Below are positions 1 to 8,449 of a stretch of 64,000 nucleotides of DNA, in pieces; within the stretch, counting starts at the first letter, position 1, and each line of letters opens with the position of its first letter. The notes under the pieces were generated by a model. That model was not told where the DNA came from. It did not search any database and saw nothing but the letters and a program-made list of their open reading frames with translations. The stretch covers positions 18,520-82,519 of the forward strand of contig NZ_JAHHQJ010000016.1 of assembly GCF_020026455.1 (NCBI RefSeq), read 5' to 3'. Both the position numbers and the translations under genes were made by a program. This stretch comes from Alistipes sp. Lineage in GTDB: Bacteria > Bacteroidota > Bacteroidia > Bacteroidales > Rikenellaceae.

Positions 1-208
1 GACGCAGCCGTTCGCGCTCGGCGGGGTCGGCGATTCCGAAGCGTGTGAGAAACTCGTTGCACCGCATTCCGAAGTAATTGGCGGCGTATTCCTCCTCGGA
101 GAGGGTGTAGCCCGCTTCGGCGAGGGCTGCCACGTAGGAGAGCGTGTTGGCCCGCCGGGTATCGGCCAGCGTGCCGTCGAAATCCAAAAGGAGCAGGCGT
201 ATTTGCAT
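1..208 (-). CDS. HAD-superfamily hydrolase, N-terminal part (cut by window edge)
   Basis: Reading leftwards from an ATG at 208, the frame stays open to base 1 and gives 69 residues. The start is the HAD motif I: four leucines followed by DFDGTLADT, where the first Asp is the nucleophile and the second the acid/base. The following alpha-helical stretch is a typical cap region of phosphoglycolate phosphatase/YjjG-like enzymes. Motifs II to IV lie outside the window, so the substrate cannot be named. The start codon is 6 bases after the stop of the preceding small ORF, in the same direction as the two M23 peptidase genes, so it is probably the distal gene of that operon. Confidence 0.85.
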   Translation of the reverse strand, partial: MQIRLLLLDFDGTLADTRRANTLSYVAALAEAGYTLSEEEYAANYFGMRCNEFLTRFGIADPAERERLR

Positions 209-214
209 GGCGGA

Positions 215-388
215 TTATTTGTCGGTCGTCGGTTGGTAACTCTGCATGGTGCGAATATGCCGCCGGGTGCTCCGGACGGCTTCGATGCGCCGGATGACTC
301 GGATCTCCCGGATGCCCCGGCGGGGTAGTTTGCCGCTGGAAAAAGGCTCGGGAATGCTGCCGAAATCCGTTCTCTGATTGTTGGCCAT
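215..388 (-). CDS. Small basic hypothetical protein, 57 aa
   Basis: A 57-codon frame starts at the ATG at 388, 10 bases after the stop of the upstream M23 gene, with a GGAG-like ribosome site directly before it, and ends 6 bases before the HAD gene. The product is rich in Arg, with an Arg/Ile-rich middle and no Cys, signal peptide or membrane segment. I do not recognise a family. The tight spacing on both sides and the open frame argue for a real gene in the M23-HAD operon, but it is short and could be chance. Confidence 0.4.
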   Translation of the reverse strand: MANNQRTDFGSIPEPFSSGKLPRRGIREIRVIRRIEAVRSTRRHIRTMQSYQPTTDK

Positions 389-398
389 GCTCCGGGGA

Positions 399-1349
399 TT
401 AGTCGAACGACTGCATGCCGGTCCGGGCGATGCGCATCAGGCGTTGGTACTCGGCAGGGGTCAGCTCCATGAAGAAATAGTGGATCGGGTCGACGCGCAT
501 GCCGTCGAGCCGCACTTCGTAGTGGAGGTGGGGCGCCAGCGAAAGACCCGTGTCGCCCGAGAGGGCGATGATGTCGCCCCGCCGCACGCTCTGGCCCTTG
601 CGGACGTTGATCTTGGAGAGGTGGCTGTACGAGGTTTCGTAGCCGTTGCCGTGGTCGATCACCACGGTCTGCCCCTGCGTAGCGTTGCGCTGCGTCGCAT
701 CGCGCACCACACCGTCGGCCGTGGCGAAGACACGCGAACCCTCGGGGACGGAGTAATCCACGCCCTGATGCGATTGCAGCGTCTTGTAGAAGGGGTGGAT
801 GCGCATGCCGTAGGAGGTTGTCAGCAGCGTCAGCTGCTTGTTGATCACGGGCTGGATCGAGGGGATGTTGTCGCACCTGCGGCCCGCCGTGTCGATGCGT
901 GCCTGCAGGTCGAGGTACGAGGCGTTGAGTCTTTCGAGCTGCTGTTCCATCTTGTTCACCCGCTCGCGCAGTTCGCGTTTAAGCTGGCGCGTCGAGCGTC
1001 CCACAATCTTTTCGTAGGTCGAACTCTGCCGCTGTTCGTGCTCCGAGTCGAAATCGTAAGGCTCCGACTCGAAGAGGATGCGGAAGACGTTGCGGTCGCG
1101 TTCCGAGAGGTTCCCCAGGACGGTTGCCAGCGAGTCGTAGCGGGCCGACAGCACGGCATATTCGCGCTGCAGACGGTCGGTCGAATGCTTCATCTGGTAT
1201 TCGAACGGCGTGTCGAAGAAGATCGAGAAGCCCACGTAGTAGAGCACCGCCATCCCCAGCCACACGAAGAGGTGGACCGTGGCGCGGATGATCCGTTGCT
1301 TGCGCCGTTTGCGCCTGCGCAGACGCTCTAAATCCTTTTTGCCAGCCAT
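399..1349 (-). CDS. M23 family metallopeptidase, membrane-anchored
   Basis: 316 residues. A very basic N-terminus (residues 4-20) is followed by one transmembrane segment (about 25-46), a charged region likely to form a coiled coil (55-160), and a C-terminal LytM/M23 domain. The zinc-binding signatures are intact: HxGxD at H194/D198 and HLH at H274/H276. Such proteins cut peptidoglycan cross-bridges in the periplasm, or activate or scaffold amidases. The start lies one base beyond the stop of the next upstream gene, another M23 protein of the same architecture, so the two are translationally linked paralogues. It acts at the inner-membrane face of the cell wall; the exact bond cleaved is not readable from sequence. 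Confidence 0.9.
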   Translation of the reverse strand: MAGKKDLERLRRRKRRKQRIIRATVHLFVWLGMAVLYYVGFSIFFDTPFEYQMKHSTDRLQREYAVLSARYDSLATVLGNLSERDRNVFRILFESEPYDFDSEHEQRQSSTYEKIVGRSTRQLKRELRERVNKMEQQLERLNASYLDLQARIDTAGRRCDNIPSIQPVINKQLTLLTTSYGMRIHPFYKTLQSHQGVDYSVPEGSRVFATADGVVRDATQRNATQGQTVVIDHGNGYETSYSHLSKINVRKGQSVRRGDIIALSGDTGLSLAPHLHYEVRLDGMRVDPIHYFFMELTPAEYQRLMRIARTGMQSFD

Positions 1350-1350
1350 G

Positions 1351-2373
1351 TCAAAGCTTTTCGAAGTTGGTCTCGCGCATGTTCTCCATCAGGCGTTCGT
1401 ACTCCTCGGAAGTCATGTTGCGGTTGAAATAGTTGATCGGGTTGACGGGCACGCCCTTGTGGATCACCTCGTAGTGGAGGTGGGGGCCCGTCGAACGCCC
1501 CGTGTTGCCCGTTTTGGCGATGATCTGGCCGCGCGTGACGCGCTCGCCGGGTTTCACAAGCACTTCGTTCAGATGGGCGTAGCGCGTCTTGTATCCGAAT
1601 TCGTGGTTGAGCAGCACCTGCTTGCCATAGCCGCCGTTGAAGCCCTTGTCGGCGGCGATCTCGACCACGGCGTCGCCCGTGGCATAGACCGGAGTGCCGC
1701 GGTCGCAGCCGAAGTCGACGCCCGTGTGGGGGCGGATGTAGCCCAGCACGGGGTGCATGCGGCGTGTGCTGAAGGCGCCGATGTGGTTGTTGTGCAGCGC
1801 CGAGCGGTCGATGGGCCAGATGGCCGGGACGGCCGCCGAAAGCCGCTCCTTGTTCCTCGAGAACTGCTGCAACTCGTCGAACGACACCGATTCGAGGTAG
1901 ATCGTCCGGGCCAGGGCGTCCAGCTGCCGCCATGTGCCGATCATCAGCGGGGCGTAGTCGTCGGCGGCAAGCGGAGCGTATTTGGCTTCGGGGTAGGGCT
2001 GCCACACGCCCGGGATCGAGAGCGTGTCGGTCGAGAAGAGCGAGCGGTAGACGTAGTTGTCGCGGTGGCGTATTTCGTCGACGTGCTGCTGGGCGCTGCG
2101 GATGCGGTCCTGGAGGATGCGGTATTTGATCACCAGCTCGCGGTTGTCGCGCAGGATGCGGTACATCTTGGGGGTGTAGAAGAAGTAGGAGAAGAGGACG
2201 TTGGCGATCGACACGAAGATGAATCCGATCAGGATTTTGCGGATCAGGCGGTAGGTCCGGAGCCGGAACGGAGCCGTCATCACGCCGTGTGTGAGCAGCT
2301 GCGCCTCGTGCGTCAGCTCCTCTGCACCGGTCCGAAGTGTTTCGCTCCCGAATCTGTGTCCTTTTTCGCCCAT
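1351..2373 (-). CDS. M23 family metallopeptidase, membrane-anchored
   Basis: 340 residues from the ATG at 2373; the frame is open further upstream, but that extension would cross the promoter at 2400-2408, so the internal start is preferred. One transmembrane segment lies near residues 42-62, then a helical linker, then an M23 domain with HTGVDF (zinc His and Asp) and a terminal HLHYEV (zinc His and catalytic His). Likely role: peptidoglycan endopeptidase in the periplasm, working with the paralogue immediately downstream. Divergent from alaS with a shared 100-bp regulatory gap, an arrangement I recall from other Bacteroidota. Confidence 0.9.
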   Translation of the reverse strand: MGEKGHRFGSETLRTGAEELTHEAQLLTHGVMTAPFRLRTYRLIRKILIGFIFVSIANVLFSYFFYTPKMYRILRDNRELVIKYRILQDRIRSAQQHVDEIRHRDNYVYRSLFSTDTLSIPGVWQPYPEAKYAPLAADDYAPLMIGTWRQLDALARTIYLESVSFDELQQFSRNKERLSAAVPAIWPIDRSALHNNHIGAFSTRRMHPVLGYIRPHTGVDFGCDRGTPVYATGDAVVEIAADKGFNGGYGKQVLLNHEFGYKTRYAHLNEVLVKPGERVTRGQIIAKTGNTGRSTGPHLHYEVIHKGVPVNPINYFNRNMTSEEYERLMENMRETNFEKL

Positions 2374-2399
2374 CGCGGAAAAATCTCCTTTAATAGGAT

Positions 2400-2429
2400 G
2401 CAAATTTAGTTTAAAATGTGTAATTTTGC
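2400..2429. promoter_or_regulatory. Divergent, overlapping -7 boxes for M23 operon and alaS
   Basis: On the plus strand TAATTTTGC lies at 2421-2429, and on the minus strand TAAATTTGC reads from 2408 to 2400. Both match the Bacteroidota -7 consensus TAnnTTTG. The two start regions face away from each other across 12 bases. Their -33 partners are weak. The plus-strand box places the alaS transcript start near 2436, which supports the ATG at 2473 as the alaS start. Confidence 0.65.
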
Positions 2430-2472
2430 AACCCGAAATCAAGAACGTAAAAACAGGATAAATCAATATATC

Positions 2473-5094
2473 ATGGAGTCAAATAAAATTCGTCAGGCCT
2501 TTCTCGACTTCTTCGAGTCGAAAGGACATGCTATCGTGCCTTCGGCCCCGATGGTCGTCAAGGGCGACCCCACGCTGATGTTCACCAATGCAGGTATGAA
2601 CCAGTTCAAGGATATCTTCCTGGGCAATGTGCCCCGCAAGTATCCGCGTGCGGCCGATACGCAGAAGTGCCTGCGCGTTTCGGGCAAGCACAACGACCTG
2701 GAGGAGGTCGGCCACGATACCTACCACCATACGATGTTCGAGATGCTGGGCAACTGGTCCTATGGCGATTACTTCAAGAAGGAGGCGATCGAGTGGGCCT
2801 GGGAGCTGCTCCACGATGTCTACGGGCTGCCCGCCGAGCGGATGTACGCCACGGTGTTCGAAGGTTCGGAGGAGGACGGTGTGCCGTTCGATCAGGAGGC
2901 TTACGACTACTGGCTCCGCTTCCTGCCTGCGGACCACATCATCCGCGGCAACAAGCACGATAACTTCTGGGAGATGGGCGAGACGGGACCTTGCGGACCC
3001 TGCTCGGAGATCCACTTCGACTTGCGCGACGAGGCGGAGATCGCCGCAAAACCGGGTCGCGAGATGGTCAATGCCGGCCATCCGCAGGTGATCGAGATCT
3101 GGAACCTCGTTTTCATGCAGTTCAACCGCAAGGCAAACGGTTCGCTGGAGGAACTTCCCGCGCGCAACGTCGACACGGGTATGGGCTTCGAGCGCCTCTG
3201 CATGATTCTTCAGGGCAAGAAGTCGAACTACGATACCGACGTTTTCCAGCCCACGATCGGCCGCATCGCCGAGCTGTCGGGCAAGAAATACGGCGAGGAG
3301 CCGAAGGCCGACGTGGCCATGCGTGTGATCGCCGACCACCTGCGCGCCATCGCCTTCTCGATCGCCGACGGACAGCTGCCCTCGAACGTCAAGGCGGGCT
3401 ATGTCATCCGCCGCATCCTGCGCCGCGCCGTGCGCTACGGCTACACCTACCTCGGCTTCACCGATCCGACGCTCTGCCGTCTGGTCCCCGGGCTGGTCGG
3501 GCAGATGGGCGGCCAGTTCCCCGAACTGAAGGCCCAGCAGGGACTGATCGAAAAAGTGATCGAGGAGGAGGAGTCCTCGTTCCTGCGAACGCTGGCCACG
3601 GGTATCAACCTGCTGGACGGCGTGATCTCCAGAACCAAAGGCGAAGGCAAGGAGCTTATTTCGGGCAAGGATGCCTTCGAACTCTACGATACGTTCGGCT
3701 TCCCGATTGACCTCACGGAGCTGATCGCCCGCGAACAGGGCGTCGGCGTGGACCTCGCCGCATTCGAAAAGGAACTGCAGGCCCAGAAGGAGCGGTCGCG
3801 CAATGCCGCCGCCGTCGATACCGACGACTGGGTGGAGCTGTTCCCCCTCCGCGAGAGCCTCTTCACGGGTTACGACACGCTGACCGAGAAGGTCCGCATC
3901 GCACGCTACCGCCGCGTTACGTCGAAGGGCAAGACGTCGTACCAGCTGGTCTTCGACCGCACGCCCTTCTACGGCAATTCGGGCGGTCAGGTCGGTGACA
4001 TCGGTTCGATCGAGAGCGCCAACGAGCGCATCCCGGTTGTGGCCACCGAGAAGGAGAACGGCCTGATCATCCATATCGTGAACCAGCTGCCGGAGAACCC
4101 CGAGGCCGAATTTACGGCCCTGGTGGACCCCGAAAAGCGGCAGGCTGCGGCCAACAACCACACCGCCACGCACCTCATGCACGAGGCGCTGCGCAAGGTG
4201 CTCGGCACGCACGTCGAGCAGAAGGGTTCGCTGGTGACGCCCGAAATCCTGCGTTTCGACTTCTCGCATTTTCAGAAGGTGACGTCCGAGGAGCTGCGCA
4301 AGGTGGAGCAGCTCGTCAACCGGGCCATCCGCGCCAACTACCCCCTCGAGGAGAACCGCGAGGCGACGAAGGAGGAGGCCGAGAAGTGCGGAGCGATGAT
4401 GCTCTTCGGCGAGAAGTACGGCGACAAGGTCCGCATGGTCCGCTTCGGTACGTCGGTCGAGCTGTGCGGCGGTACGCACACCCGAGCCACGGGCACTATC
4501 GGTTTCTTCAAGATCCTCTCGGAGAGCGCCATTTCGGCCGGCGTGCGCCGTATCGAGGCTGTCACGGGCGAGCAGGCCGAGAAGGTGCTTTATGCCGCCG
4601 AGGACACGATGCGCAATATCGCCGAATACCTCAATAACCCGCAGGTCGTGCAGGCCGTGAAGAAGATGCTCGAAAGCAACGAGAGCCTCTCGAAGGAGGT
4701 CGAGGCGATGCGTCGCGAGCAGGTCGCCCAATGGGCCGACAAGATCGCCGCATCGACCCCCGAGCGTAACGGCATGCAGCTTTTCGCCACGCAGACCGAC
4801 CGTCGTCCCGACTTCGTGAAGGACCTGGCCTACAACCTGCGCCAGCGCTCGCCGAAGCTGGTCTTCGTCGTGGGCTCCCTCTGGGAGGGAAAACCGACGC
4901 TGACGGTGATGCTGGGCGATGAGATCGCGGCTTGTGGCGTGAATGCCGGAGCCGTTGTGCGCGAGGCTGCGAAGCTGATGCAGGGCGGCGGAGGCGGACA
5001 GGCCTTCTTCGCGACGGCCGGAGGTAAAAATCCCGACGGACTGCAGGCGGCCATCGACAAGGCCGTGGAGCTGATCGCAGCCCAGGTAAACTGA
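2473..5094 (+). CDS. alaS: Alanine--tRNA ligase
   Basis: 873 residues, normal for bacterial AlaRS. Class II core at the N-terminus (SKGHAIVPSAP, then TGPCGPCSEI in the active site), followed by the editing domain with zinc ligands HTATH (H563, H567) and CGGTH (C665, H669), and a C-terminal DHHA1 domain ending in a GGGGGQ loop. It charges tRNA-Ala in the cytoplasm and hydrolyses mischarged Ser/Gly. An upstream in-frame start at 2416 is rejected because it precedes the inferred transcript start. A prolyl-tRNA editing gene lies 1.8 kb downstream on the other strand. Confidence 0.98.
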   Translation: MESNKIRQAFLDFFESKGHAIVPSAPMVVKGDPTLMFTNAGMNQFKDIFLGNVPRKYPRAADTQKCLRVSGKHNDLEEVGHDTYHHTMFEMLGNWSYGDYFKKEAIEWAWELLHDVYGLPAERMYATVFEGSEEDGVPFDQEAYDYWLRFLPADHIIRGNKHDNFWEMGETGPCGPCSEIHFDLRDEAEIAAKPGREMVNAGHPQVIEIWNLVFMQFNRKANGSLEELPARNVDTGMGFERLCMILQGKKSNYDTDVFQPTIGRIAELSGKKYGEEPKADVAMRVIADHLRAIAFSIADGQLPSNVKAGYVIRRILRRAVRYGYTYLGFTDPTLCRLVPGLVGQMGGQFPELKAQQGLIEKVIEEEESSFLRTLATGINLLDGVISRTKGEGKELISGKDAFELYDTFGFPIDLTELIAREQGVGVDLAAFEKELQAQKERSRNAAAVDTDDWVELFPLRESLFTGYDTLTEKVRIARYRRVTSKGKTSYQLVFDRTPFYGNSGGQVGDIGSIESANERIPVVATEKENGLIIHIVNQLPENPEAEFTALVDPEKRQAAANNHTATHLMHEALRKVLGTHVEQKGSLVTPEILRFDFSHFQKVTSEELRKVEQLVNRAIRANYPLEENREATKEEAEKCGAMMLFGEKYGDKVRMVRFGTSVELCGGTHTRATGTIGFFKILSESAISAGVRRIEAVTGEQAEKVLYAAEDTMRNIAEYLNNPQVVQAVKKMLESNESLSKEVEAMRREQVAQWADKIAASTPERNGMQLFATQTDRRPDFVKDLAYNLRQRSPKLVFVVGSLWEGKPTLTVMLGDEIAACGVNAGAVVREAAKLMQGGGGGQAFFATAGGKNPDGLQAAIDKAVELIAAQVN

Positions 5095-5186
5095 TTGCTG
5101 CGGCCCTCGCCGGGGCCGGAGTTTTGATCCGGGGCCGGATTGTGGTGCTGAGACTGGAATTTGGACCCGCGGCAGGGGTTGAGACC

Positions 5187-5243
5187 CGGGGCCGAAAATT
5201 GGAGCCGGGGCCGAAAATTGGAGCCGGGGCCGGAAGTTGGAGC
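5187..5243. repeat. Three tandem 19-bp GC-rich repeats
   Basis: CGGGGCCGAAAATTGGAGC occurs at 5187-5205 and 5206-5224 exactly, and at 5225-5243 with two changes (CGGGGCCGGAAGTTGGAGC). Degenerate copies of the GGGGCCGG core extend back to about 5111 and forward to 5250. It fills the alaS-gpmI gap (5095-5328), which otherwise holds no gene. Confidence 0.85.
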
Positions 5244-5328
5244 CGGAGCGGTTTGCAAACGCGGGCGAAGGCCGTGACGGCAGCGTCCGCAGACAACGAA
5301 ACGAGTATGAATTAGAATAGGATAAGCT

Positions 5329-6855
5329 ATGAACAACAAGGTATTACTTATGATCCTCGACGGCTGGGGAAATGGCCGTCACGACAAGGCGGATGTCATT
5401 TCGACCGTGCATCCCGAATATATTTCGGCCATGACCGAAAAATACCCCCACGCCGAACTGCGCACCGATGGTGAGAACGTCGGTCTGCCCGAAGGACAGA
5501 TGGGTAACTCGGAGGTGGGCCACCTCAATATCGGCGCCGGCCGCGTCGTTTATCAGGATCTCGTGAAGATCAACCGCGCCTGCCGCGACAATTCGATCCT
5601 GCAGAATCCGGAGGTGAAAGCCGCATTCGAATATGCCCGCGAGAAGGGCGTGAACGTGCATTTCATGGGCCTCGTGTCGGACGGCGGCGTGCACTCGTCG
5701 CTGGAGCATCTCTTCAAACTCTGCGACATCGCCGCCGAATACAAGATCGAAAATACGTTCGTGCACTGCTTCATGGACGGCCGCGACACCGACCCGCGCA
5801 GCGGCAAGGGCTTCGTTGCCGACCTCGAGAAGCACATGGCCGCATCGACGGGCAAGGTGGCTACGGTCATCGGCCGTTACTATGCCATGGACCGCGACAA
5901 GCGCTGGGAGCGTGTGAAAATCGCTTATGACGCGCTGGTGAACGGTATCGGAGAGAAGGCGTCGGACATGGTCGACGCAGTCCAGAAATCCTACGACGAG
6001 GGCGTGACGGACGAGTTCATCAAGCCCGTCGTGCGCGTCGACGAGAACGGACAGCCTGTCGGCATGATCCGTCCGAACGACCTGGTGATCTTCTTCAACT
6101 ACCGCAACGACCGCGCCAAGGAGCTCACCATCGTGCTGACGCAGGAGGATATGCCCGCCGAGGGAATGCACACCATGCCGCTCTACTACTGCTGCATGAC
6201 TCCCTACGACGCCAAGTTCACGGGCCTGCACATCCTTTTCGACAAGGAGAACGTGCCCGACACCATCGGCGAGTGGGTTTCGAAGCAGGGGCTCCGCCAG
6301 CTGCGCATCGCCGAGACCGAGAAATACGCCCATGTGACGTTCTTCCTGAACGGAGGCCGCGAGGAGAAGTTCGAGGGCGAGGAGCGCATCCTCGTCGCAT
6401 CGCCCAAGGTGGCGACCTATGACCTCCAGCCCGAAATGTCGGCTCCGGAAGTGGCTGAAAAACTGGTTGCCGCACTGGGCGAGAAGAAATTCGACTTCAT
6501 CTGCCTGAACTTCGCCAACGGCGACATGGTGGGCCATACGGGCGTCTATGAGGCGATCGTGAAGGCCGTGAAGGCTGTCGACAAGTGTGTCTCCGAGGTT
6601 GTGGAGGCCGCCCGGGCCAACGGTTACGAGGTGGTGATGATCGCCGACCACGGCAATGCCGACAACGCTGTCAATGCCGACGGTACGCCCAATACGGCGC
6701 ACTCGCTCAATCCGGTTCCCATCGTGGTGGTGTCGGACCGCGTGAAGTCGGTCCGCAGCGGCATTCTGGCCGACGTGGCTCCCACGGTGCTGAAGCTGAT
6801 GGGGCTGGAGCAGCCTGCCGAAATGACCGGAGAGGCACTCGTCACGTTGAAATAA
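5329..6855 (+). CDS. gpmI: 2,3-bisphosphoglycerate-independent phosphoglycerate mutase
   Basis: 508 residues, full length. Interconverts 3- and 2-phosphoglycerate in glycolysis through a phosphoserine intermediate with two Mn ions. Alkaline-phosphatase-like metal motifs are visible: ILDGWG at the N-terminus, NSEVGHLNIGAGR with the catalytic Ser at residue 61, and ADHGNAD near the C-terminus (metal His/Asp). The start follows AGGATAAGCT directly upstream. The gene ends 18 bases before a strong bidirectional terminator, so it is either monocistronic or the last gene of an alaS-gpmI unit; I see no clear -7 box in the repeat-filled gap before it. Confidence 0.98.
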   Translation: MNNKVLLMILDGWGNGRHDKADVISTVHPEYISAMTEKYPHAELRTDGENVGLPEGQMGNSEVGHLNIGAGRVVYQDLVKINRACRDNSILQNPEVKAAFEYAREKGVNVHFMGLVSDGGVHSSLEHLFKLCDIAAEYKIENTFVHCFMDGRDTDPRSGKGFVADLEKHMAASTGKVATVIGRYYAMDRDKRWERVKIAYDALVNGIGEKASDMVDAVQKSYDEGVTDEFIKPVVRVDENGQPVGMIRPNDLVIFFNYRNDRAKELTIVLTQEDMPAEGMHTMPLYYCCMTPYDAKFTGLHILFDKENVPDTIGEWVSKQGLRQLRIAETEKYAHVTFFLNGGREEKFEGEERILVASPKVATYDLQPEMSAPEVAEKLVAALGEKKFDFICLNFANGDMVGHTGVYEAIVKAVKAVDKCVSEVVEAARANGYEVVMIADHGNADNAVNADGTPNTAHSLNPVPIVVVSDRVKSVRSGILADVAPTVLKLMGLEQPAEMTGEALVTLK

Positions 6856-6873
6856 CCGAACTCCCTGCATTGC

Positions 6874-6903
6874 AAAAACCCCGGCTCAAAGGCCGGGGTT
6901 TTT
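6874..6903. terminator. Bidirectional intrinsic terminator
   Basis: AAAAACCCCGGC (6874-6885) pairs with GCCGGGGTTTTT (6892-6903) around a 6-base loop. A-run on one side and T-run on the other let it serve gpmI on the plus strand and the prolyl-tRNA editing gene on the minus strand, which converge here. Confidence 0.9.
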
Positions 6904-6907
6904 CGAT

Positions 6908-7399
6908 TTAGTAAAGTTCTATGAATTCGTAGGAGTTGCCGACTGCGGCGAGGTATTTCAGAAACTCCTCCTGCGGGATGACCACCGTTGCGCGGTTGTC
7001 GTTGGGGTGGAACGAGTAGGCGGGGTAGTGGCGCAGGTTGATGTCGAGGAACAGGTGGACGTGGTTGTCCCGATCGTTGATCAGCCCGAAGGGCGACACC
7101 GAACCGGGCTGGAGTCCCAGCCAGCGCTCCATGCGTTCGGGCGAGGCGAACGTCAGCTTTCCCTGGTGAAGGCGGGTTTCGAGGTCGCGGATGGCCAGCG
7201 AGCGTTCCGAATCGAAACACACAAGGTAGTGGCGGTTGCCCTTGTGGTTGCGGAAGAAGAGGTTCTTGCAGTGTTTCGAACCGTCGTTGCGCCACCATTG
7301 GCGGGCTATTTCGATGGTCGGGGCCTCGGGGTGTTCGTACCATTCGTAGCGGATGCCGCGGGCGTCGAGAAAGTCGAAAACGGGTTGTTTGCGGTCCAT
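6908..7399 (-). CDS. Prolyl-tRNA deacylase, YbaK/ProXp-ala (PrdX) type
   Basis: 163 residues. Matches stand-alone relatives of the ProRS insertion domain: KHCKNLFFRNHKG near residue 43, where the Lys sits in the tRNA-end pocket, and GSVSPFGL around residue 99, the typical GxxxPF substrate loop. Known members hydrolyse Ala-tRNA-Pro, preventing Pro-to-Ala misreading. Cytoplasmic, probably monomeric. It is the distal gene of a minus-strand run and is separated from the GT2 gene by only 3 bases. Confidence 0.88.
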   Translation of the reverse strand: MDRKQPVFDFLDARGIRYEWYEHPEAPTIEIARQWWRNDGSKHCKNLFFRNHKGNRHYLVCFDSERSLAIRDLETRLHQGKLTFASPERMERWLGLQPGSVSPFGLINDRDNHVHLFLDINLRHYPAYSFHPNDNRATVVIPQEEFLKYLAAVGNSYEFIELY

Positions 7400-7402
7400 G
7401 AT

Positions 7403-8446
7403 TCAGGCGTTGAAATGTCCGCGCAGGCGCAACGACGCTCTGCGCAGTGCGATTCGCAGGAAGAGGAGTGTCGCACTCTCCGTTCCCTTCAGAATGCGGT
7501 CGAGCAGAGGACGCTTCAACAGCGGATGCCAGCGGGGTGTGTACGTCTCCGCACCGAACAGCTCCGGGCGGGCGGCGATCGCTCCGAGAACGCTCCGACG
7601 CTCGCCGAAGCGGATGTTGTTTGCAGCCCGGAGCAGCGTGTCGCGAACCAGGCTTTGGCGCAGGGCGAAGAGGTAGGCTCTGTCCGTGATGGCGAAGCGT
7701 TCGGCCAGCTGCGGTATGAAGCGGTCGAGCCGCTCGGCGGCATCGATGAGTTCGCCGGCCGGCATGGGGCGTGTGCTGAGCGTATTCAGCCCGCGGCGCA
7801 TGTAGTGCATGTAGAGGCCGCTGCGCCAGATTACGGACCGCATCCGGCTGATGCAGGTGAAGAAGAAGAGGTGGTCTTCGCGGGAGTAGAGATGCTCGAT
7901 GAAGCGAATTCCGAGACGGCGGAGCGTTTCCGTGTGGTAGAGCTTGCAGACACTGCATCCGTCCTGCAGAAATTGCTGTGCCATGGCTGGTGCAGTGTCG
8001 TCACCGATGGTGAAGGTCCTGTCGGCGTAGCTGAACATTGCCCGGTTCGGCTCCGACGGCTCGGCCTCCGAAAAGTCGAGCAATATGCCCTGCATGACTA
8101 TTGTTTCGGGCCCCGGAGCCGAATCGCGGAAAAATTCGGCCAAAAACTCCTTTTCGGCCCAGTCGTCGGCGTCCATGAAGGTGATGAAGCGTCCGCGGGC
8201 GTTGTCGATGCCCGCATTGCGGGCTGCCGAGACCGATGCTTCGGGAAGCACCAGGGTCCGGATCCGTTCGGGATATTCCGCGGCATAGCGGATACAGCGC
8301 TCCTGCGAATCGTCCGACGAGTTGTTTTCGACCAGGAGGAGCTCGAAATCGCTGTAGCTCTGGGCCAGCAGGCTCTCGACGCATGCTCCGAGGTAGGGCG
8401 CGGCATTGTGGACCGGGATTACGACCGTGAGGTTGGGCTGGGACAT
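7403..8446 (-). CDS. Glycosyltransferase family 2
   Basis: 347 residues. A GT-A fold begins at residue 7 (TVVIPVHNAAPYL), followed by the ENNSSDDS nucleotide-binding loop and the metal-binding DADD at residues 92-95. Transfers a sugar from a nucleotide donor, probably in cell-surface polysaccharide assembly; donor and acceptor cannot be told. The basic C-terminus (RIALRRASLRLRG) could help membrane association. Start 3 bases after the stop of the dehydrogenase, so co-transcribed with it. No other glycan genes are near, so its pathway is unclear. Confidence 0.9.
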   Translation of the reverse strand: MSQPNLTVVIPVHNAAPYLGACVESLLAQSYSDFELLLVENNSSDDSQERCIRYAAEYPERIRTLVLPEASVSAARNAGIDNARGRFITFMDADDWAEKEFLAEFFRDSAPGPETIVMQGILLDFSEAEPSEPNRAMFSYADRTFTIGDDTAPAMAQQFLQDGCSVCKLYHTETLRRLGIRFIEHLYSREDHLFFFTCISRMRSVIWRSGLYMHYMRRGLNTLSTRPMPAGELIDAAERLDRFIPQLAERFAITDRAYLFALRQSLVRDTLLRAANNIRFGERRSVLGAIAARPELFGAETYTPRWHPLLKRPLLDRILKGTESATLLFLRIALRRASLRLRGHFNA

Positions 8447-8449
8447 CGG

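Noticed and set aside
2479..4731. 750-codon frame antisense to alaS
   Set aside because: alaS is certain on the other strand; the antisense product has no motif.
5187..5243. CRISPR-like array
   Set aside because: Repeats are directly adjacent with no spacers and no cas genes.
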